From the NCBI RefSeq assembly GCF_014696355.1, contig NZ_JACJQA010000027.1, positions 215,059-279,058 of the forward strand: a stretch of DNA of 64,000 bases, written 5' to 3'. The translations under genes and the position numbers were made by a program. Shown here in pieces: positions 16,243 to 25,600 of this stretch. How positions within the stretch are numbered: the stretch's first letter is position 1; every line of letters begins with the position of its first letter. The stretch is from Pseudanabaena sp. FACHB-1998. Its GTDB lineage: Bacteria; Cyanobacteriota; Cyanobacteriia; Pseudanabaenales; Pseudanabaenaceae. The notes below the pieces were generated by a model, which saw nothing but the letters and a program-made list of their open reading frames with translations, did no database searches and was not told the DNA's origin.

Positions 16243-19140
16243 TTAGAAATTACCTGCTAATGCGCTGACGCAGCGATCGCATACATGCGGATGCTCGGTA
16301 GACTCACCGATATGCGTAGAGTAGTTCCAGCAACGGGGACATTTATCGCCATCAGCTTTGACAACTGCAATCTTAAGGTTGTCGGTTTCACCCGTGAAGT
16401 CAGTAACAGGTAACTCTTCTACAATCTCAGCTTGAGAGACGATGAACAGATAACGTAGTTCTGCACCGAGAGAATTTAGATAATCCTTTTGAGTTGCGTC
16501 TGATACAGATAGCAAAACTTTGGCTTCTAAGGGAGCGCCGATCAGTTTGCCAGTTCTGGCTGCTTCGAGAACCTTATTTACTTCCGATCGCACTTCGCGA
16601 AGATATTCCCATTTGGTGGCAAGTTCGGGCTTGTGCCATTCAGAATGCACAGTGAACCAACCTGATTGGAAAACAGACTTAGTCGGTGCAGGATAGGGTA
16701 GGTATTGCCAGATATCCTCGGCGGTGTGGCTTAAAACAGGGGCGATCGCCTTGGCAATTGCCTCTAGGCAATACATCAATACAGTCTGGCAACTGCGGCG
16801 ACGGGGCATATCGGGCGCACTGATATAGAGGCGATCCTTGGCAATATCCAAATAGAAGTTAGATAAATCGACTGTGCAGAAGTTTTGGATGGCTTGAAAG
16901 AATCGCGAGAATTGGAACTTGTCGTAGGCTTCGGTGATGTCTTTGGTGACTTCGGAGAGACGATGCAGGATATAGCGATCGCTTTCGGTGAGATCGGCAT
17001 AGGGCACTAAATGTTCAGCAGGTTGAAAATCAAAGAGATTGCTGAGCAAGAATCTTGCCGTATTGCGAATCTTGCGCGACACATCGGACATTTGCGCCAA
17101 AATCGTCTTGCCGACAGGAACATCACTGCTATAGTCCACACTTGCCGCCCAGAGACGGATCACATCAGCACCGTATGGCGGTTCTTTCTTTTGGTCTTTA
17201 CCGCCATTGATCACCACCATCGGATTGACAATATTGCCAAGGGATTTACTCATTTTCTGACCCTTCTCATCTAGCAAAAAGCCATGAGTTAGCACCGTCT
17301 TGTAAGGTGCGTAGCCATTGGTTGCCACGCTGGTCAAGAGGGACGATTGGAACCAGCCACGATGTTGATCGGAGCCTTCTAGATAAATGTCCGCAGGATA
17401 GTTTAGTTCGTAGGGAACTAGCTTAGAATCATGGCTCTCACCACCAAGTACGGCCGCCCATGAAGAACCCGAGTCAAACCAGACATCCATCGTATCCGTA
17501 CCTTTGCGATACTTACGACCGTTATTTTTATAGGTTTCAGGAAGCAAATCTTCTACTTCCTTTTCCCACCAAACATCGGAGCCATATTCACAAATTAGTG
17601 CTTGAATATGGGTAACGGTTTCTTCGGTGAGTAGAGGCTCATTAGTTTCTTCGTCATAAAAGACGGGAATCGGTACACCCCAAGTGCGCTGCCGAGAAAT
17701 ACACCAGTCTGATCGCTCTTGTACCATTGAGGTAATCCGATTCTCGCCAACCGCAGGAATCCAATTAACTTCTTTAATGGACTTTAAAGATTCCTCGCGG
17801 AAACCATCCACAGAGGCAAACCATTGCTCAGTGGCGCGAACAATCACAGGCTTTTTAGTACGCCAATCGTAGGGATATTTATGGTTATAGGCTTCTTCTT
17901 TAATCAGAGTTCCATTCGCGGTCAAGATTTCCACAACTTTGGCATTACCTTCTTTGAGAACGCTCAAACCTGCTAATTCTTCCCCAGCATCTTCATTAAA
18001 AATGCCGCGATCATCGACAATGGAGATCATGCCCAGCTGATATTTTCTGCCTACTACAAAGTCATCTTGACCATGATTAGGAGCCGTGTGGACTAAGCCT
18101 GTACCTGATTCGGCGGTAACATGATCGCCTAGCACAATTGGACTAGGGCGATCGCTAATAGGATGTTTAGCGATTGTTCCTTCCAACACATCGCCTTTAA
18201 AAGTATATTTAACTTCCAAAGCTTGCTCAAAGGTGGCGGCTAGCTTCTCAACCAACTCTGTGGCGACGATATAGTTCTTGTCACCAGCAGCAACGATGCT
18301 ATAGCTGAGATGAGGATTGGCGCTAATACCCAAGTTGGCAGGGATCGTCCAAGGGGTAGTTGTCCAAATTACAGCATGGAGATTATCAGGGGAGGCGATC
18401 GCCTCAAATATCGCTTTTAACTTCTCGCTAGATTGGGTGATAGGGAAAGCCACATAGATACTACGCGAAATATGATTTTCAGGATATTCCAATTCCGCTT
18501 CCGCCAGCGCCGTATGGGAACTGGGCGACCAGTAGACAGGTTTCAAACCACGGTAAATATAGCCTTTCAAAGCCATCTTCGCGAATACGCCAATCTGCGC
18601 TGCTTCATACTCAGGCTTGAGCGTATAGTAGGCGTTTTCGTAATCACCCCACACCCCCAAGCGCTTAAAGACTCCCGCCTGTTCTTCAATAGTTTGCAGT
18701 GCAAATTCCTTTGCTCTTTGTCGCAACTGTAAAGGCGTAAGATTAACCCGTTCTTCAGCTTTGATATTTTGCAAAACCTTAAGCTCAATTGGCAAGCCAT
18801 GACAGTCCCAACCTAGGACATAGCGAGCTTTGCGTCCCCGCAAAAGTTGATAGCGATTAATAATATCTTTCAACGATTTGCCCAAGGCATGACCCATGTG
18901 CAGTGTCCCATTGGCGTATGGGGGACCATCATGGAGGGTAAAAATATCACCTTTATTATTAGCGCTTAATTCTTCGTAAATGCCCTGCTCTGCCCAAAAC
19001 TTTTGAATCTCTGGCTCACGAATAATTGCATTTGCCCGCATCGAAAAGTCAGTTTGCGGCAAGTTAACGGTGTCCTTATATTCGCTTAATTCGTCAGGAC
19101 TCGCGAGATTCTTTGATTTGGCTTTAGGAGCAGAGGTCAT
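16243..19140 (-). CDS. ileS: Isoleucyl-tRNA synthetase
   Basis: 965 residues, full length for a bacterial class Ia enzyme. The HIGH signature is HMGH at residues 81-84, within GPPYANGTLHMGHAL. The KMSKS loop is at 629-633 (GQKMSKSLGNIV). The editing (CP1) insert contains TTTPWTIPANLG. A C-terminal zinc knuckle is visible as KCPRCWNYS and HVCDRCVSAL. It charges tRNA-Ile in the cytoplasm. The start is an ATG at 19140. No neighbour on the same strand is close enough for an operon. The 339 bases between it and the pseudopilin gene hold a perfect hairpin (19305-19359) and no gene. Confidence 0.98.
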   Translation of the reverse strand: MTSAPKAKSKNLASPDELSEYKDTVNLPQTDFSMRANAIIREPEIQKFWAEQGIYEELSANNKGDIFTLHDGPPYANGTLHMGHALGKSLKDIINRYQLLRGRKARYVLGWDCHGLPIELKVLQNIKAEERVNLTPLQLRQRAKEFALQTIEEQAGVFKRLGVWGDYENAYYTLKPEYEAAQIGVFAKMALKGYIYRGLKPVYWSPSSHTALAEAELEYPENHISRSIYVAFPITQSSEKLKAIFEAIASPDNLHAVIWTTTPWTIPANLGISANPHLSYSIVAAGDKNYIVATELVEKLAATFEQALEVKYTFKGDVLEGTIAKHPISDRPSPIVLGDHVTAESGTGLVHTAPNHGQDDFVVGRKYQLGMISIVDDRGIFNEDAGEELAGLSVLKEGNAKVVEILTANGTLIKEEAYNHKYPYDWRTKKPVIVRATEQWFASVDGFREESLKSIKEVNWIPAVGENRITSMVQERSDWCISRQRTWGVPIPVFYDEETNEPLLTEETVTHIQALICEYGSDVWWEKEVEDLLPETYKNNGRKYRKGTDTMDVWFDSGSSWAAVLGGESHDSKLVPYELNYPADIYLEGSDQHRGWFQSSLLTSVATNGYAPYKTVLTHGFLLDEKGQKMSKSLGNIVNPMVVINGGKDQKKEPPYGADVIRLWAASVDYSSDVPVGKTILAQMSDVSRKIRNTARFLLSNLFDFQPAEHLVPYADLTESDRYILHRLSEVTKDITEAYDKFQFSRFFQAIQNFCTVDLSNFYLDIAKDRLYISAPDMPRRRSCQTVLMYCLEAIAKAIAPVLSHTAEDIWQYLPYPAPTKSVFQSGWFTVHSEWHKPELATKWEYLREVRSEVNKVLEAARTGKLIGAPLEAKVLLSVSDATQKDYLNSLGAELRYLFIVSQAEIVEELPVTDFTGETDNLKIAVVKADGDKCPRCWNYSTHIGESTEHPHVCDRCVSALAGNF

Positions 19141-19304
19141 GGTTCTAAATTAGGTCAAATTTTGTTAAGGTTTACCACCCATTATGCAACAGGATTGGCT
19201 GTACAGTCATTTATTTATCTGGGACAAGCCCAAGAGTCCGAACGTCAAGCAAGCAATGAAATAGACCATATCTATAACAAAGCAAGAGTTAGCTAGTACA
19301 AACC

Positions 19305-19359
19305 AAAACCCAAAAAGCGAGTTGCGGCGCTTCGCGCCGCAACTCGCTTTTTGGGTTTT
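19305..19359. terminator. Perfect 26-bp hairpin, loop TTC
   Basis: 26-base perfect arms. The central 43 bases are identical to 4404-4446. It sits between the pilin cluster and ileS. Confidence 0.7.
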
Positions 19360-19438
19360 ATGTCCTAAGCAAAACTTTGCTACACAAGAAAAGAGTTAGC
19401 TCATTTCTGGTTTTATAACAAATCTAGTAAGAGTTTTA

Positions 19439-19471
19439 AAAACTAAAAATGGCTACGCTATTTTTAGTTTT
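19439..19471 (-). terminator. Terminator of the hps cluster
   Basis: AAAACTAAAAAT and ATTTTTAGTTTT around GGCTACGCT, 9 bases past the last pseudopilin stop. Confidence 0.65.
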
Positions 19472-19479
19472 GGTATAAC

Positions 19480-20172
19480 TTAACTACAGGCAGTGTCTTT
19501 ACCTGTTGACAAAGCCCCAAGCAAAGTTTGGATTTTGATCCAACTTGTTCTTTTTCTACCTGTTGTATTAGTTGTCGATAAGTTAATGCAAATGGGAACT
19601 TGAGAAGATTTATAGATAAATCCACGGGAATCAAATTCAATAGTTACTGGGCTAAGCTGAGCATTAGGAGAAGTATTGTCGATCACCGATGCAATAGTGA
19701 TGCCTTTTTCTAAGCTTTGTTCTACTCCAGAATCGGTGCGGACATTGTCTAGACGTAAGGTTGCATCTGATGACGCGGAAAAAGTTGAAGCGGAAGATGT
19801 AAAGGTAATGCGCGATCGCTTGCTGTTAGTAACGGTTTGGGAGTCACTTGTTTGACGAACCTTGGCATCGGATTGAGCCGCCTTAATGGCCGCAAAGATT
19901 TTTGTTTGAGAAGAATTAAGGCGTTGATTGTCTACAAAACTAACCCACGAAGGGGCCACGATCGCACTCAATATACCAATGATAATCATCACGACAAGGA
20001 CTTCGATTAAAGTAAATCCTCGATTGGTATAGCGATCGCCAGAGGTTCTAGATGCATATACAAATTTAGATTTGCGCTTCATAGAGAAACTATGAGCCAC
20101 CATCAGAACCAAACGGTTCAGGGATTTACTAAGTATTCTTAAAGGTAAACAACAAAAGTTATAAATAGACAT
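19480..20172 (-). CDS. GspH/FimT-type pseudopilin of the hps cluster
   Basis: 230 residues from ATG 20172, chosen because AAGGTG lies 6 bases before it and it begins 16 bases after the previous stop. The prepilin site is NRGFTLIEVLVVMIIIGILS, with cleavage expected between Gly and Phe and Glu5 present, preceded by an unusually long basic leader of about 52 residues. The remainder is the soluble GspH-like beta domain. It is probably processed by the prepilin peptidase and assembled as a minor pseudopilin. Its position after the HpsB- and HpsC-like genes suggests the HpsD role, which is inference from order and type. Confidence 0.8.
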   Translation of the reverse strand: MSIYNFCCLPLRILSKSLNRLVLMVAHSFSMKRKSKFVYASRTSGDRYTNRGFTLIEVLVVMIIIGILSAIVAPSWVSFVDNQRLNSSQTKIFAAIKAAQSDAKVRQTSDSQTVTNSKRSRITFTSSASTFSASSDATLRLDNVRTDSGVEQSLEKGITIASVIDNTSPNAQLSPVTIEFDSRGFIYKSSQVPICINLSTTNTTGRKRTSWIKIQTLLGALSTGKDTACS

Positions 20173-20188
20173 TTTATTCACCTTAAAA

Positions 20189-21769
20189 TTAATTGGACTT
20201 AATACCAACACTGCTTCGACCAAAACTCCTTACATCGGCAGTAGGAAAAAATGAGATATTACTTTGCTTAGGCTGGCGATCGTTAAAAGGAATTGATAAA
20301 CGTGCAAGGGCATTGCCACGCAAGAAAATCCTAACGCTTGTTCTCTCAGGAGCAACGCAGGCATAAAAGCTACTTAAACGTGAAGGATTAACCGTAGGAC
20401 TCGCAAAATCTGGTGGAATTCTTTGAGTAATGACCCCAGAAGTAGTAGTTGAGGATGCAGGATTACTATTACCTACTCCAACGGATGCATCGTCACAATC
20501 AGGATTAGAAGGAGAAGTTACACCAGTAATAGTATTTGCAGCAACGTTTTTACCTACGGGAATGCTGATACCTGCTGAGGCAACAGCAGTTGAACCAGTG
20601 CCAGCAGCAGTACTGTTACCACCCTGAGCCGCCGTGTAGGCAGTATCATCCATAAAATCCACTAAAGTCACAAAAGGACTTTGAGTAAAATTATAGTTGT
20701 CAAACTGCTGCCATATTTTCGCGAGAGAAGTTAGAGTACCCGCTCCTGCAAAGTCAATGCGGTTAAATCCGGGGTCTGGACTGATGAAGTAATTAGTAGT
20801 ATCTGTTAGAAAGATATTAGTTGTGCTGGAAGTCGTGCTTGGTGGCACAGGCGGAACGGTGACAGTACTAGAAATTATAAAAGGAGAAGTGGCATTAGGT
20901 CGTCTGGTTGTTGCTTTGTCTGTTGGACACTTGCTAGCATCGCTAATAGTTCCACCAGCACCACAAAACCATGTATATCCATCTTTTAGTTCCCACCGCA
21001 AAATTCGTGCTGTTTTTGACCAAGTATTACTAACTAGACTTGTATCGTTTTTGAGGTAGTAGGCAACCAAGGAATAAACATATCGGTTACCGCCATAGGG
21101 CGTAAGATATGGATTAGTAGCTGTTGATGTGGATTTGCAATTTGTCAGCAATGGTTGAGCGGGTACTACAGGCGAAGTCTGAGCGGCAATATCTATATAA
21201 GGCATACAGCCAATAAGCTCCGTTGATGGAGAAACTGAAGGCTTGCTATAGGTTCCTGTAGATAGAGGATCATAGGTATAGCGCTTCCAAAAGACTAAGA
21301 TGGGAGTACAGGTAGTAGCGGTTTCAGTAGAACGAAAACATTCGTTTTCATTGTTTGTTGTACCCTGTTGAGCATGGGGTAATTGCCGAAAAATACCATC
21401 CTTAGCGGTTTTGTTAGCAGCACTTCCAGTTTCATCAGTTCCATAGATACCTTCAGATCCATAAATGTAAATAGCTTCTTGCAGATCATCAGCGATGTAG
21501 TTAATGGCAGCTTGGAGTTCCTCTTGAGCATTTGATTTGGCGGTTTCCTTCCGATCGCTATCTAATACACCCACTAAGAAACCTAGTAGCGTTGTTACTA
21601 AAGCTGCCGCAATTAAGGAGGCAATTAATAACTCCAGCAAGGTAAAACCAAAGGCTAAACCTTGACGGCGATAGGTTTTGGGCGATCGCCTAAAAACTTG
21701 TCTCAATACCTTGGGCATAAGTAATTTAGGTAATCGTAACCCTAGTAGTCGGGAAAACAGATTTTTCAT
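20189..21769 (-). CDS. hpsC: Pseudopilin, HpsC-like
   Basis: 526 residues. A 41-residue basic leader precedes GFTLLELLIASLIAAALVTT, with Glu5 of the mature pilin helix present. The following helix TAKSNAQEELQAAINYIADD and LQEAIYIYG are what I recall for hormogonium polysaccharide secretion pseudopilin HpsC. The rest is a long Ser/Thr/Pro-rich globular part, larger than common PilW/GspJ minor pilins. In Nostoc the HpsB-D pseudopilins are needed for polysaccharide secretion and gliding. It lies in a minus-strand run hpsA-hpsB-hpsC-GspH with gaps of about 90, 21 and 16 bases. Confidence 0.8.
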   Translation of the reverse strand: MKNLFSRLLGLRLPKLLMPKVLRQVFRRSPKTYRRQGLAFGFTLLELLIASLIAAALVTTLLGFLVGVLDSDRKETAKSNAQEELQAAINYIADDLQEAIYIYGSEGIYGTDETGSAANKTAKDGIFRQLPHAQQGTTNNENECFRSTETATTCTPILVFWKRYTYDPLSTGTYSKPSVSPSTELIGCMPYIDIAAQTSPVVPAQPLLTNCKSTSTATNPYLTPYGGNRYVYSLVAYYLKNDTSLVSNTWSKTARILRWELKDGYTWFCGAGGTISDASKCPTDKATTRRPNATSPFIISSTVTVPPVPPSTTSSTTNIFLTDTTNYFISPDPGFNRIDFAGAGTLTSLAKIWQQFDNYNFTQSPFVTLVDFMDDTAYTAAQGGNSTAAGTGSTAVASAGISIPVGKNVAANTITGVTSPSNPDCDDASVGVGNSNPASSTTTSGVITQRIPPDFASPTVNPSRLSSFYACVAPERTSVRIFLRGNALARLSIPFNDRQPKQSNISFFPTADVRSFGRSSVGIKSN

Positions 21770-21790
21770 GATCCTGATATCCTCATATAA

Positions 21791-22579
21791 TTAATTCCCA
21801 ATGCCTTGCTTAATACTCTCGAGATTATTATTAATAGTGGGTAATATCTGAGCTCGCATTGTCACTAATGGACAAAGCCTCGAAGTGGTATTTGCAAAAG
21901 CTAGTTTATTTCTTACGCATTCAGGCTCATTCCCAGTTTTTAAAGTTAGCCCATTAGTCAAAGCATCGGAGCGATATACCCTCACGGCAAACCAAAAGCC
22001 ACGATTATTGAGATCGCTAAAATTAGGATCTGATTGTGTGGGACCACTTCTCATGGGTTGCACAAATAGATCTTGGGGATCGCCTACATTAAAGCCATTA
22101 CCATTTGTATCCACACAGGCTCCCTTGACTGTGGCAACCCCAAAGACTGCTTGGGTCACCTGAGCGCAACTGGTAGTACTAGCAGAAATATTTGTCGTAA
22201 TTGGTGGATTGATCGACTCAAAGGTATATTGAAACTGAGCATTGGGAGCACTGGCAACAATGATATTTGGGAAAACCCCTGCATTAATGCCGCCGCCTCT
22301 CACTGCGTCGATATATGATCTTGCAGCTTGAGTGGCTTGATCTACTCGCCTAGCATTGATCCTGGCAGAGGTCGAGAGCGCAACCATCGGCGCGATCGCC
22401 ACGATCACAATGCTCACAACTGCTACACCAACTAATGCTTCTAGTAGCGAAAAGCCAGTATCATCAGCACTCAAATTGCTAGACCTTCTTATCTTAAAGA
22501 GATGGGCAAGATAGGTAGATAGAAACATTTGAATCTTTGTTGGTTGATAGTCCATAGCTTTGCAATTTAGATCTAACAT
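21791..22579 (-). CDS. hpsB: Pseudopilin, HpsB-like
   Basis: 262 residues from ATG 22579; Met9 (22555) is an alternative. The prepilin site is TGFSLLEALVGVAVVSIVIV after a leader of about 40 residues, with Glu5 conserved. It continues into ARRVDQATQAARSYIDAVRG, as in HpsB/PilV-type pseudopilins. Four cysteines in the C-terminal domain (SCAQVTQ, ACVDT, ECVRN, RLCPLV) could form disulfides. It follows hpsA by 89 bases containing the hairpin 22619-22669 and precedes hpsC by 21 bases. Confidence 0.8.
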   Translation of the reverse strand: MLDLNCKAMDYQPTKIQMFLSTYLAHLFKIRRSSNLSADDTGFSLLEALVGVAVVSIVIVAIAPMVALSTSARINARRVDQATQAARSYIDAVRGGGINAGVFPNIIVASAPNAQFQYTFESINPPITTNISASTTSCAQVTQAVFGVATVKGACVDTNGNGFNVGDPQDLFVQPMRSGPTQSDPNFSDLNNRGFWFAVRVYRSDALTNGLTLKTGNEPECVRNKLAFANTTSRLCPLVTMRAQILPTINNNLESIKQGIGN

Positions 22580-22618
22580 AACCCACCATCGTCAAGGTAA
22601 AAAGGATAGTAAAAAATG

Positions 22619-22669
22619 AATAAATTTATGATTTGCTTTACCTTTGGTAAAGCAAATCATAAATTTATT
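22619..22669 (-). terminator. Perfect 24-bp hairpin between hpsA and hpsB
   Basis: 24-base arms around TTT, overlapping the hpsA stop codon. Within a same-strand gene run it may attenuate read-through or protect the hpsA message end. Confidence 0.6.
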
Positions 22670-25600
22670 TACTGATAAATAGAGCTAGGAACCGTGTTGC
22701 TAGTAGTAGTGCCATCACCACCATAGATAGTCTTTTTACAATCACTACGCAGGTCACCACCACGCAAAGCACGTCTTACATAGTTGGTAGGTTCTGTACC
22801 TAAACTTTGCCTCAGGGTGGGATTAATCAACGCAGTGCTAGCATTAGTAGCCGTCGGATCACTTGGTTCCAAAGCACAGAGCAGGGTTGTAATCCAAGGG
22901 TCATCAGCATTAACTTCTCGGAAGTATTCATTAGCCCCAGCGATCGGTGACGCAAAGCGCTCTGCAAATAAGTCGGGTTGCTGCGTTAACAAGCCCACAT
23001 CAAATCCCCACAAACGAATTGGTGGTGAGTAATAGGGAAGACGATTAACAGTTACAGACATATATTGCAGGTTAAATCCACTAACATTGCGACCGTTAGA
23101 TTGTCCAGACGTAGCTGGAATCGCAGGATTTAAGAATACGGTCAGCGAGTCGGCAACCGCTGATGTGCCGTAGTTAATAGGTGCTGTCGGTGAGTAGGGA
23201 GCTGTGGCAAATTTGCTCTTGGTATTTTGAATAAAACCACCAGAAATCTTCAGAGGAACGTCATCCCAGTTTTCTAGTAAGCGGATAAAGTTTGCTAGTC
23301 CACCACCTGTTTCACCAGTGGATATAGGAGTGTCGCTAGCACTACCAGAACCATCAACCCAAATCGTGCTTGAAGTCTTATAGGGAACTCCATTTCTAGA
23401 AGGTGTCGTACCTGCTACAAAGTAGACATTTACTTCAGTTCTAACGGGGCGAATTGTCCATCGAGCCGTAGAATCATCGATCGCTGGGTTACCATTAATC
23501 CCTCCAAAAACTGAGGGAGGAGCAGGCTGAGAAATATCTTCGGAGGCATCAGTGGCTTTAGGTACATTAATCTGCAATACGGGCAGCAGATCAGGCTGAT
23601 CAACCGAGGTCATCGCCACAAAGAGAGTTTCATTATTGATCTTTGCAGCATCGCCCCATAGACCAAGGAAACGCACGCCTCTAAACGAAGAAAACTTATT
23701 TCTTACTTGCATTACCGAAGTATTGTCTTCTGATGGCGTACTGGTAGCATCGCTAGTATTACCGAAGAAGTTGCCAGTCAGAATATTAGGATTACCTTGA
23801 GAACCCTCAAAAATAAAACTAGGCTCTGCTGCTAGTGCAAAATCTTGACCGCCTGTGATATTCGTAATCTCAGCAGGACAACCACTAGCAGGGGTGGGTG
23901 GTGAACAGTCAACTTCAGGTTGAGGTGGCTTTAATAACGAAACTCCAAACCTAGAAGAATTCCCATTGCTGCCGTTATTGTAAAGAACGTAATAAGTAGT
24001 ATTCGCGCTTAAGGGAGCGGGAACTGGATTAGTCTTATTAGAAAAAATAAGACGCTGACCGTAAGCTATTCGGGGATCTTTACCATTCCCGGGAACGAGT
24101 AGGAACTTACCGCTACTGGTCTTAATATCTAATCGACTTTGAGTGCGCGATGATACCCAGAAGATGTTATTGGGATCGACTCCATCTAAACTAACTTGCA
24201 AGCCCTTAAAGTTAATACTTTCTTGGAAATCTCCTCTCAATATAAATACAGGACTAGGGCCACGTCTTAAACTTGTTGCTGTACATGTGCTTTCTGCGGC
24301 TGTTGAGTCAGGATTAACACAATTAGCTCTAAAGGTAATCTTGCCTGTCAATTCGCGAGTGCCACCATCAAGGATGCCAATATTATTGAGGTTAAATACG
24401 TGGACTCTATTGTCGGCAAAAGTATTAATTGCTCTCAACGATAAATCAATCGTACTAGTATTAGGAGATGTCCCTGTACCTAGATCCCTCGTGCCAGTGC
24501 CATCGGCTTTTTTGGTAAAGTCGGGCTGCAATCCTACAAAAGCAGCATTTCCAGGTAAGAGGTTGAGACTTAGTAAGCCACTACCACCTGATAAGGAGAC
24601 TGTATCCTTTTTTTGACTACCAGTAGCTGTGGTTGTCGTTGTGGCTATCCTACCTACAAAATTACGAATTGCTCGACCGGGAGTTCCATCGCCCTGAGCG
24701 CAACTACCACCTGAAATATCAGTTTTACCAAGAACCGATCGCTCGATCGCTTGATACTTTCTGGTTCTGCCCGTACCACCACAAACGACAAAGCTAGTCG
24801 CGGGTTCCGTTGTACTCTGTACCCCAAAGCCTGATCCTGCACCTGCTAGAGCGGTATTGTCTGAAGGGTAATGAGGATTGTAAGGAAGGTTGAGATTGAG
24901 CAAAGTTGGGACGCTGGCATTCGATTCGCCATCGGCAAAGGCATTGCCAAAGGTATATTTTTTAGAAATACAGCGATCGTCTACCCGACCAGTCGTCAAA
25001 TCCATACAAGGAGTCGGCGGTAAAATCAACGAACCCTTGCTATTGAGATTGGCTCTCAAGGTTCCTGTATCACCAGCACCAATGAAGGGGAAGCTAAGAT
25101 TATTAATAAATAAGTTTCTATCACTTTGATGACGAACAGATACAGTCTCTCCTGGGAAGTCATTACTCGAAGCAGATGTGCGATACCATAACGTCCTACT
25201 CACCCTAGTTGGTCTAGTTCTTGTCATTTGCTTGGTGGTATCAGCCGCAGGATCATCGGAGTTACTAATTGGTCTGGTGAAGTTACCAGGCAACATCGGA
25301 ATTTCACCACCTGCGGCAGGACGAGGCGGAATATTGGGGAAGATGTCCGTTCTTTCCGTAGGGGAGTCTAAGCTCTGATTTCCATTAATATCGTCACCCC
25401 ATACATAACGTCCGCCATTTGTACCTGAGCTTTCTGTGTTAGACGGTGGATTAAATGGACGGAAGAAAATATCACCTGAAGCATGGGGGAAAGGATAAGC
25501 CGCAGCAGGAGCCATCATCGAGAAAGGCATTACTGAAGAGGTGGTCTGAAGTTTTGCAAATACTGGAGAGAATAAGGAACCTTCCCCACCGCCTTGTATA

